This document shows positions 24,899 through 32,066 of a stretch of 64,000 nucleotides of DNA, one piece after another (within the stretch, counting starts at the first letter, position 1; every line of letters starts with the position of its first letter). The DNA lies in the NCBI RefSeq assembly GCF_000243215.1, contig NZ_JH594596.1:2893507-2957506 (forward strand). Reading direction: 5' to 3'. Position numbers and translations under genes: made by a program. Origin of the DNA: Odoribacter laneus YIT 12061. GTDB taxonomy: Bacteria; Bacteroidota; Bacteroidia; Bacteroidales; Marinifilaceae. The notes under the pieces were generated by a model. The model did no database searches. It was not told the origin of the DNA and worked only from the letters and a program-made list of their open reading frames with translations.

Positions 24899-27586
24899 AT
24901 GTCAGAAAATAAAACTTTATATCTTTTAGATGCATATGCACTCATATACAGATCTTATTATGCCTTTATCCATAACCCTCGTATCACAACGACTGGCATA
25001 AATACATCAGCAACTTTTGGTTTTTGCAATTTTTTACTGGAATTACTGGAACTTGAAAAACCGACCCATATCGCAGTTGTATTCGATCCGGAAGGTCCGA
25101 CGTTCCGTCACGAAATGTATGCCCCTTATAAAGCCCAACGTCCAAAGATGCCCGAAGATTTACGAAAATCCATTCCTTACATCAAAGACATTATTAAAGG
25201 TTTAGGTATAAAATGTATTGAAATTCCTGGATTCGAAGCCGACGATGTCATTGGAACCATTGCCCGCAAAGCAGAAAAATCCGGATATACCGTATACATG
25301 ATCACTCCAGACAAAGACTATGCCCAATTAGTCAGTGAAAAAATATTTATGTACAAGCCCGGACGTTCCGGGAATAAATCGGAAGTATGGGGCATTCCGG
25401 AAGTATTGGATCATTTCGGAATTGAAAAGATCAGTCAGGTTGTCGATATTTTAGGATTAATGGGTGACGCAGCAGACAATGTTCCCGGCTGCTCAGGAAT
25501 CGGTCCCAAAAGTGCAGCAACTCTGGTATACAAATATGGAGATATTGACGGTATATATGCCCATATTGACGAATTAAAAGGGAAACAGAAAGAAAACCTT
25601 CTCGCTTGCCAGCCGACCGTACACCTGTCCCGGACTTTAGTAACCATAAATGCGGATGTTCCCACCGAATATATGGCAGACGACTTAACCAAGGAGCATA
25701 TTAATATAAAAACCCTGGAACCGATTTTCAAAGAATTGGAATTATTTTCCCTTTCCAGAAGATTAATAGAAACGGATAAGGAAGAAGAGAAAACAGAACA
25801 TTTATGCGACGTAAAAGTAAAATATTCAGATCGTAGCAAAGACATTGAAAATTTAATCCAAGAATTGGAAAAAGTAAGGGAATACGTCTTTCATTCTGTT
25901 TTTATTTCTGGCACAATCTATAGTTCTTATCCTACCTGGATCTGTTTTTCCACAGAAAATCACCGGGTAGATTTTATCAAACTCCCGGACGCTAAAGAAG
26001 AAGCGGAAAAAACAATTCAGTTATTCCGGTCTCTTCTCGAAAATCCGGAAAAAACGTTGATTTCTCCAGATGTAAAAGACGATATCATCTGGCTGAAAAG
26101 GGCAGGTATTTCATTAAAAAATTCGATTTTTGATATAAAAATCGCCCATTATGTCTTACATCCGGATATGTCACATGAATTGACGCGTATTGCTTTACAA
26201 TACCTCCATTACACTTTATCTGAACCTCAAAAAACAAATCGTCAGCTTTCTCTTTTTTTCGAGGATGAAGCTCAGGAAGATTATGACTTTGCTGAGAAAG
26301 CCGATGTGTTATTCCGATTAAAAGCAGCATTGAATGCAGCGCTTATGGAAACAGGATTAATCCGGCTTTTCAACGATATAGAAATGCCTTTGGTATTTGT
26401 ACTGGCAGATATGGAATACGAAGGGGTTTCTATCGATACGGAAGAATTACAACGTATTTCGGAAGGATTAAAAATCCGGATAGAAGAGTTAGAAAGAGAA
26501 ATCTATGCTATTGCCGGTCATCCCTTCAATATCGGTTCTCCGAAACAATTGGGAGAAGTACTTTTCGACGAAATGAATGTCGACGGCGGAAATAAAAAGA
26601 CAAAAACCGGACAATACAGCACCTCTGAACAAGTATTGGCGAAACTGGAAAATGAACATCCGATTGTCAGCAAAATTCTCGATTACCGGGGATTAAAAAA
26701 ATTATTAAGTACTTATGCAGAAGCTCTACCTACTTATATTGATGCTGATACCGGCAAAATTCATACCCACTTCAATCAGGCAGAAGCTGCCACTGGCAGA
26801 CTTAGCAGTTTGAACCCGAACCTTCAAAATATTCCCATCCGGACAGAAGAAGGAAGGGAAATACGCAAAGCTTTTATTACAGGTGATGATCACTATCTGT
26901 TTTTCTCCGCCGATTACTCTCAAGTAGAATTGCGTCTCATGGCCCACCTCAGCCAAACCCCACAATTGATAGAGGCATTCCGGCATGGGGAAGATGTACA
27001 TACAGCCACTGCGGCAAAGATATATCATATTCCCATGGGAGAAGTTACTTCAGAAATGAGACGAAGAGCCAAAACAGCAAATTTTGGAATTATATACGGA
27101 ATTTCAGCTTGGGGACTGGCAGAAAGACTCCATATCAGCCGGAAAGAAGGGAAGGAACTCATAGAAGGTTATTTCGAACTTTATCCCGGAGTAAAAAAAT
27201 ATATGGAAGAATCTGTAGAAAAAGCCCGGAAAAAACAATACGTGGAAACAATTATGGGAAGACGGCGTTACCTTCGGGATATAAACTCCAGAAACGCGGT
27301 GATCCGGGGTATGGCAGAGAGAAATGCGATCAATGCTCCTATCCAAGGCTCCGCTGCTGACATCATTAAGATGGCAATGATTTGTATCCACAAACAATTA
27401 GAGGAAAGAAAAATGAAATCTAAAATGATTCTTCAGGTACATGATGAATTGAATTTTAAATGCCATAAAGAAGAGCAAGAAGCATTACGGCAATTGGTTA
27501 CGGAATGCATGGAAAATGTAGTCAAACTTTCTGTACCTTTAACTGTCAGTACCGGATTTGGGGAAAATTGGTACGAAGCCCATTAA
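24899..27586 (+). CDS. polA: DNA polymerase I
   Basis: An 895-residue family A polymerase for Okazaki-fragment processing and repair. Residues about 1-285 form the 5'-3' exonuclease (VVFDPEGPTFRHEMYAPYK; GFEADDVIGTIA; DNVPGCSGIGPKSAATL). Residues about 310-490 occupy the place of the 3'-5' exonuclease, but the Asp-x-Glu of Exo I is not recognisable (EYVFHSVFISGTIYSS stands there), so proofreading is probably lost. The polymerase domain has motif A starting at D672 (DYSQVELRLMAHLSQ), motif B (RRAKTANFGIIYGIS) and motif C QVHDE at 846-850. Divergent from the pheA operon. Confidence 0.96.
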   Translation: MSENKTLYLLDAYALIYRSYYAFIHNPRITTTGINTSATFGFCNFLLELLELEKPTHIAVVFDPEGPTFRHEMYAPYKAQRPKMPEDLRKSIPYIKDIIKGLGIKCIEIPGFEADDVIGTIARKAEKSGYTVYMITPDKDYAQLVSEKIFMYKPGRSGNKSEVWGIPEVLDHFGIEKISQVVDILGLMGDAADNVPGCSGIGPKSAATLVYKYGDIDGIYAHIDELKGKQKENLLACQPTVHLSRTLVTINADVPTEYMADDLTKEHINIKTLEPIFKELELFSLSRRLIETDKEEEKTEHLCDVKVKYSDRSKDIENLIQELEKVREYVFHSVFISGTIYSSYPTWICFSTENHRVDFIKLPDAKEEAEKTIQLFRSLLENPEKTLISPDVKDDIIWLKRAGISLKNSIFDIKIAHYVLHPDMSHELTRIALQYLHYTLSEPQKTNRQLSLFFEDEAQEDYDFAEKADVLFRLKAALNAALMETGLIRLFNDIEMPLVFVLADMEYEGVSIDTEELQRISEGLKIRIEELEREIYAIAGHPFNIGSPKQLGEVLFDEMNVDGGNKKTKTGQYSTSEQVLAKLENEHPIVSKILDYRGLKKLLSTYAEALPTYIDADTGKIHTHFNQAEAATGRLSSLNPNLQNIPIRTEEGREIRKAFITGDDHYLFFSADYSQVELRLMAHLSQTPQLIEAFRHGEDVHTATAAKIYHIPMGEVTSEMRRRAKTANFGIIYGISAWGLAERLHISRKEGKELIEGYFELYPGVKKYMEESVEKARKKQYVETIMGRRRYLRDINSRNAVIRGMAERNAINAPIQGSAADIIKMAMICIHKQLEERKMKSKMILQVHDELNFKCHKEEQEALRQLVTECMENVVKLSVPLTVSTGFGENWYEAH

Positions 27587-27618
27587 AGATAATGTCTATT
27601 TATTTATATTCAAGTTAA

Positions 27619-28383
27619 ATGCAGGCCCCCGACACCAATTTTATTTATACAGAAACAACTGGAGACAAAAGTAATCCTTGCTTTATTGCTGGTGAGGAAA
27701 GGCAAGATTCGGTTATCTATATTCCGCTCAAGAGCTTCAATCCGATCCTGCCCTTGAATAAACCGGGACATATTGCAGGCAGCCTGATATATACGCTGGT
27801 TTTTCTCATTATTTTTGCTTTTTTACGCATACGAAGCAAAGGCCTGTTCTCGCTTATGCTGAGCGTTCTGATCAAAAGAAAAAAATATGAATTGATTTTA
27901 AATGAAGGTATTCCTTCTAACTTAGGATATTATATTCTGGCTTTATTCCTTTCTTTTTCTATACTCGCTACCGGAATCGCATATTTTTCTTTTCATGCTT
28001 TCTATCTCAAACCTATTATTTACATATTCTGTTTTTTAATACTTTATCATATCTGCACGCTCTGTACGGTCCGCTTATTGGCTTGGACATTCAATATCCG
28101 TAACGTAAAGGAAGAAGTAATTGTAAATATCTGGACTTATAATATTTTGATCGGGTTATTCCTTTCTCCACTCGTATTATCGCTTTTTTTCGTCAAGTTA
28201 TTTGCTCTTCCCTTACTGGCAAAAATTATTACAATCTGTTTAGTAATGTTTTATCTTGTTAAATTAATACGGTGGTTTGAAATATTATTCACTTATAGAG
28301 TTTCAATTTTGTATATGATTTTGTACCTTTGTGCCCTCGAAGTAATACCCTTACTTATTTTATATAAGTATGTGGCATTGTAA
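27619..28383 (+). CDS. DUF4271 domain-containing membrane protein
   Basis: A 254-residue protein with a soluble N-terminal stretch of about 50 residues and six or seven hydrophobic segments: about 55-72 (GSLIYTLVFLIIFAFLRI), 98-122, 127-145, 165-190, 193-215 and 228-250. DUF4271 is a Bacteroidetes family commonly placed next to uroporphyrinogen-III synthase, as here. Its function is unknown; the constant pairing with hemD suggests a role in tetrapyrrole or envelope metabolism (inference). No signal peptide. Confidence 0.8.
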   Translation: MQAPDTNFIYTETTGDKSNPCFIAGEERQDSVIYIPLKSFNPILPLNKPGHIAGSLIYTLVFLIIFAFLRIRSKGLFSLMLSVLIKRKKYELILNEGIPSNLGYYILALFLSFSILATGIAYFSFHAFYLKPIIYIFCFLILYHICTLCTVRLLAWTFNIRNVKEEVIVNIWTYNILIGLFLSPLVLSLFFVKLFALPLLAKIITICLVMFYLVKLIRWFEILFTYRVSILYMILYLCALEVIPLLILYKYVAL

Positions 28384-28415
28384 TAAGTGAGTATTAATAT
28401 TTAAAACTTACAACG

Positions 28416-29177
28416 TTGAAGATCAAAAAGGTACTTGTTTCACAACCTAAGCCGGCAACAGAAAAATCTCCTTATTTTGATTTAGCAGAAAAATACAATC
28501 TGAAATTGGAATTCAGACCCTTTATAAAGGTAGAAGGGGTAACGGTTAAAGAGTTCAGGCAGGAGAAAGTCAATATTCTGGACCACACCGCTATCATTTT
28601 TACGAGTCGTACTGCTATTGATCATTTTTTCAGGATTTGTGGAGAATTAAGGGTTACGGTTCCAGACACAATGAAATATTTCTGTATATCTGAAGCGACA
28701 GCATTCTATTTACAAAAATATATTGTTTACCGGAAAAGGAAGATTTTTTACGGGGATAAGAAAGTCGATGATATGACGAAGATTCTGTTAAAGCATAAAA
28801 CAGAAAATTTTTTAGTGCCTCTATCAGACATTCACAAAGAAAATATTCCCGCACTTTTGGATCAATTACACTTGAAATATACAAAAGCAATTTTGTATAA
28901 AACAGTGGCCAGCGATTTAAGCGATATCCAAAATCTGAAAGAATATGATATTATTGCTTTCTATACACCTTCCGGAATAAAGTCTCTTTTTCAAAATTTT
29001 CCGGATTTTGTACAGGATACCACTATTATTGCAGCTTTCGGTCCCGCAACAGCAGAAGCCGTAGAAGAAGCCGGATTACGGCTGGACATACAGGCTCCTA
29101 CAGCGAAATGTCCTTCTATGACAATGGCTATAGAAGAATTCATTAAAAAGTATAATAAAGACAATAAAGTTAAATAG
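28416..29177 (+). CDS. hemD: uroporphyrinogen-III synthase
   Basis: Closes and inverts ring D of hydroxymethylbilane to give uroporphyrinogen III. The 253-residue protein has the two-domain HemD pattern: VLVSQPKPA and ILDHTAIIFTSRTAIDHFFR in the first domain, and IIAFYTPSGIKSLFQNF with IIAAFGPATAEAVEEAGLRL (the conserved G-P-x-T-A) in the second. The start codon appears to be TTG at 28416, because the frame begins with the family's usual KIKKVLVSQP and no nearer ATG retains it. It follows the DUF4271 gene by 32 bases. No other heme genes are in the window except hemW. Confidence 0.9.
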   Translation: MKIKKVLVSQPKPATEKSPYFDLAEKYNLKLEFRPFIKVEGVTVKEFRQEKVNILDHTAIIFTSRTAIDHFFRICGELRVTVPDTMKYFCISEATAFYLQKYIVYRKRKIFYGDKKVDDMTKILLKHKTENFLVPLSDIHKENIPALLDQLHLKYTKAILYKTVASDLSDIQNLKEYDIIAFYTPSGIKSLFQNFPDFVQDTTIIAAFGPATAEAVEEAGLRLDIQAPTAKCPSMTMAIEEFIKKYNKDNKVK

Positions 29178-29226
29178 AGGTCTTTTTACGCAGATCGGAT
29201 ATAAATAATTTCCAATTAAAACAAAA

Positions 29227-29402
29227 GAGGTCGTCCAAAAATCAGTCTCTTTGTGAGAAAGTTCTTTTCGGAAACAGACGGGTAAGTAAGCAGAGAAACA
29301 AAGCTGAAGTTCCGGATCAATTTCAACTTATCCAACTGAAGTTTTACGCCTGAAACGAGAAAAGTTATTGTTTTTACACAAAAACCTTTTTTGGACCTCC
29401 TC
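29227..29402. mobile_element. MITE-like 176-base element with 15-base terminal inverted repeats
   Basis: GAGGTCGTCCAAAAA at 29227-29241 matches the reverse complement of TTTTTGGACCTCCTC at 29388-29402 in 13 of 15 positions. The inside is non-coding on the plus strand, and a minus-strand frame runs through it but ends in the rnpA gene. No target-site duplication is visible. It could be a small non-autonomous element or the remains of an insertion sequence; it inserts between hemD and rnpA, ending ten bases before the rnpA ATG. Confidence 0.45.
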
Positions 29403-29411
29403 TCTCCTATT

Positions 29412-29798
29412 ATGAACACATTTTGTAAATCTGAACGTCTCTGTAACAAAAATTTATTTGAAGAATTAGTCCATTCAGATTTTAGTTTTGTCAAATTTCC
29501 TTTCCGGGTCCTTGTCAAGAAATCCTCTCTCCAAGGAGAATATCCAGCAAGGATGGGTATTAGCGTCAGCAAAAAAAAATTTAAGCGGGCTGTAAAAAGA
29601 AACCGGCTTAAGCGCTTGACCCGGGAAGCTTATCGCATGCATAAATCAGAACTTTACAAAGATAGTCAAGGTTATGAAACCTTAGATATTCTTTTCATTT
29701 ATATAGATAACACCGTACTCGAATACAGCAAAATAGAAAAAGCCATTCAATCGGCAATACAAAAAATTATTATCCATTTTTATCGTGTCCCGGAATAA
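29412..29798 (+). CDS. rnpA: ribonuclease P protein component
   Basis: Basic protein cofactor of RNase P, which trims the 5' leader of pre-tRNAs. The first helix contains the usual N-terminal pattern ([14 protein letters not shown]), and the RNR signature is in [20 protein letters not shown] near residues 55-75. Length about 128 is normal. The ATG at 29412 is preferred to an in-frame TTG at 29391, which lies inside the terminal repeat of the MITE-like element. yidD starts 14 bases before its stop. rpmH, the usual neighbour elsewhere, is absent, as is common in Bacteroidetes. Confidence 0.92.
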   Translation: MNTFCKSERLCNKNLFEELVHSDFSFVKFPFRVLVKKSSLQGEYPARMGISVSKKKFKRAVKRNRLKRLTREAYRMHKSELYKDSQGYETLDILFIYIDNTVLEYSKIEKAIQSAIQKIIIHFYRVPE

Positions 29799-30054
29799 CT
29801 ATAAAATATCTCATCCTTCTTTTCTCGTTTTTCTTAAACGTTGTGTTATTTTTATGCTTTTATTACCTATCCGGTTCTATCAGTATTGCATTTCTCCTTT
29901 AAAACCTCCCACTTGCCGCTATACTCCTACCTGTTCGCAATATGCCATCGAAGCGATTCGGAAACACGGCCCACTGAAAGGATTAGGCTTAGCCTTGAAA
30001 CGTATTCTTTCCTGTCATCCCTGGGGCGGCAGTGGATATGATCCCGTTCCTTAA
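29785..30054 (+). CDS. yidD: membrane protein insertion efficiency factor YidD
   Basis: A small protein associated with the YidC insertion pathway. It has an N-terminal hydrophobic segment ([19 protein letters not shown]), the hallmark [19 protein letters not shown] with two cysteines, and [13 protein letters not shown] at the end. GTG at 29785 is the probable start, overlapping rnpA by 14 bases as in many genomes; a start at the Met of FMLLLP would remove part of the membrane segment. Confidence 0.93.
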   Translation: MSRNNYKISHPSFLVFLKRCVIFMLLLPIRFYQYCISPLKPPTCRYTPTCSQYAIEAIRKHGPLKGLGLALKRILSCHPWGGSGYDPVP

Positions 30055-30187
30055 CCGTGAAAAGTGAAAAAAACTTCTTTAAAAGATTAAAAGACATCCA
30101 TTATAATGAATAATAATTTTCAACTTTCCTGAGAAAAGTGTACTTTCGCTTAATTAATAGAGAATTTACAATTGTAATTTATTGGTA

Positions 30188-31837
30188 ATGAAAACAAAAA
30201 AAATCCTAATTATTATTTTTGGGATACTCACCCTCGGGTTGGGAATTGTTGCTCTCAAAAGTGATGACCGTAACTTTGAAATCAGCAAGCAACTCAATAT
30301 TTATGCAACGTTGTTCCGGGACATCAACATGCTTTATGTAGATGAAATTAAACCTGAGGATCTGGTCACTGAAAGTATCAATGCCATGCTTAATTCATTG
30401 GACCCCTATACGATCTATTATCCTGAGTCTCAAACAGAAGATGTAAAACTGATGACGACAGGGGAATATGCAGGAATTGGCGCTGTTATCAGCAAAAGAG
30501 GAGAGGGAATCATTATCCGGGAACCCTACAAAGATTCGCCCGCAGATAAAGCCGGGCTCCTGCCAGGGGATATTATTATATCGATAGATGGAAAAACGAT
30601 AAAAGGCAAGACGAGTTCTGAAGTAAGTGAATTATTGAGAGGGCAACCGGGAAAAGAAATTTTAATCAAAGTGAAAAGAGAGGGATTTGAAAAACCGCTG
30701 GAGAAAAAAGCCATACGGGAAAAAATACAATTGCCAAGCGTCCCCTATTACGGATTAATAACCGACAGTATCGGTTATATTTATCTAAACAGTTTTACAG
30801 ATAAAGCGGCAACAGACGTCCGTAAAGCCATTATCGATCTCAAAAATCAAGGTGCTCAATCTCTCGTTTTTGATTTAAGAGGAAATTCGGGCGGGTTATT
30901 AGAACAAGCCGTAGAAATTAGTAATTTTTTCCTACCTAAAGGATCCAAAATATTAGCTACAAAAGGGAAAGTAAAACAATGGGATAAAGAGTATATTGCC
31001 ACAAAGAACCCCATCGTACCGGATATGCCTCTCGCAGTCTTAATCGACCGGGGCACTGCTTCTGCTGCAGAAATCGTTTCAGGAGCTTTTCAGGATTATG
31101 ACCGGGGCGTCCTTATCGGAGAACGCTCTTTTGGAAAAGGTTTAGTACAAACCGTAAGAGATTTAGCTTACAACACCAAAGCAAAAATTACAACAGCCAA
31201 GTATTATATTCCGAGTGGACGTTGCATTCAAGCATTGGATTATTCTCATAGAAATCCTGACGGTAGTGTAGGCAAAGTACCGGATTCTTTGATCACAGCC
31301 TATTCGACAAAAGGAGGACGTACAGTTTATGATGGAGGAGGAATCAGTCCGGATATCCAAATCGAAGCCGAAAATTATGCACGTATCACCCAAGAGTTAG
31401 TCCTCAGAGATTTGTGTTTTGATTTTGTGAATTCTTACGCACTCCAAAATCCGGAAATTTCTTCTATTCCGAACTTCGTCATTACAGATGACATTTATTC
31501 TCAATTTAAAAACTATTTAAAAGAAAGAAATTTTTCTTATGAAACAGAATCTCAGCGGACATTAGAAAAATTGATTAAAATAGCAAAAGCTGAAAAATAT
31601 TACGATACCGCTAAAAATCAATTGGATAGTCTTCAAAAGGATTTTACTCATTCCATCGATCGGGACATGGAAGTATTTAAAAAAGAGATCTCTTCCTTTC
31701 TGGCAGAACAATTTATGCAACGCTATTATTACTTAGGCGGAATCATTGAATACAAAGTGTTACACGATAAGGAAGTAAAAAAAGCAGTGGAAATTTTAGA
31801 AAATCCTGCGGAATACCAAAAATTGCTAAAGAAATAA
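30188..31837 (+). CDS. S41 family C-terminal processing peptidase
   Basis: Periplasmic serine protease of the CtpA/Prc group with an N-terminal membrane anchor or signal (IIIFGILTLGLGIVAL). A PDZ domain spans about 85-165 (EYAGIGAVISKRGEGIII; PADKAGLLPGDIIISIDGK). The catalytic serine is S292 in DRGTASAAEIVSG and the lysine K317 in ERSFGKGLVQTV. A C-terminal helical extension of about 180 residues follows, as in Bacteroidetes homologues. The start is ATG 30188; TTG 30182 two codons upstream is also in frame. It probably degrades or trims envelope proteins. A strong terminator follows at 31899. Confidence 0.93.
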   Translation: MKTKKILIIIFGILTLGLGIVALKSDDRNFEISKQLNIYATLFRDINMLYVDEIKPEDLVTESINAMLNSLDPYTIYYPESQTEDVKLMTTGEYAGIGAVISKRGEGIIIREPYKDSPADKAGLLPGDIIISIDGKTIKGKTSSEVSELLRGQPGKEILIKVKREGFEKPLEKKAIREKIQLPSVPYYGLITDSIGYIYLNSFTDKAATDVRKAIIDLKNQGAQSLVFDLRGNSGGLLEQAVEISNFFLPKGSKILATKGKVKQWDKEYIATKNPIVPDMPLAVLIDRGTASAAEIVSGAFQDYDRGVLIGERSFGKGLVQTVRDLAYNTKAKITTAKYYIPSGRCIQALDYSHRNPDGSVGKVPDSLITAYSTKGGRTVYDGGGISPDIQIEAENYARITQELVLRDLCFDFVNSYALQNPEISSIPNFVITDDIYSQFKNYLKERNFSYETESQRTLEKLIKIAKAEKYYDTAKNQLDSLQKDFTHSIDRDMEVFKKEISSFLAEQFMQRYYYLGGIIEYKVLHDKEVKKAVEILENPAEYQKLLKK

Positions 31838-31898
31838 AGCTAGGATTATAGCTAAAGTAAATAGCTTCACAAATTATTTTCCCGATAATCAAAGACTT

Positions 31899-31936
31899 AA
31901 AAGCTCAAAAGACAAATGATCTTTTGAGCTTTTACA
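31899..31936 (+). terminator. intrinsic terminator after the S41 protease gene
   Basis: Perfect 14-base stem AAAAGCTCAAAAGA (31899-31912), seven-base loop, TCTTTTGAGCTTTT (31920-31933). The distal arm ends in TTTT. Confidence 0.8.
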
Positions 31937-32001
31937 ATAATTTATCAAGGCCTTAGAAAAATACTTTTAGGATATTGATTTTTTATTAAAATATATTTAT
32001 T

Positions 32002-32009
32002 TACGTTTG
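32002..32009 (+). promoter_or_regulatory. -7 box upstream of the DUF6067 gene
   Basis: TACGTTTG matches TAnnTTTG, 57 bases upstream of the ATG at 32067 and after the preceding terminator. No good -33 TTTG. Confidence 0.45.
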
Positions 32010-32066
32010 TTTTTGTGCTAATGAATCCCCAAATTCGTGGGTTCAGAATAATTTAACCCCTATTAT

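Noticed and set aside
24781..24945. A 74-residue minus-strand frame that extends the leader peptide upstream
   Set aside because: The extension would start inside polA and cross the strong leader promoter; only the last 19 codons lie downstream of it.
29216..29572. A 118-residue minus-strand frame through the MITE-like element
   Set aside because: It runs antisense into rnpA and has no independent support.
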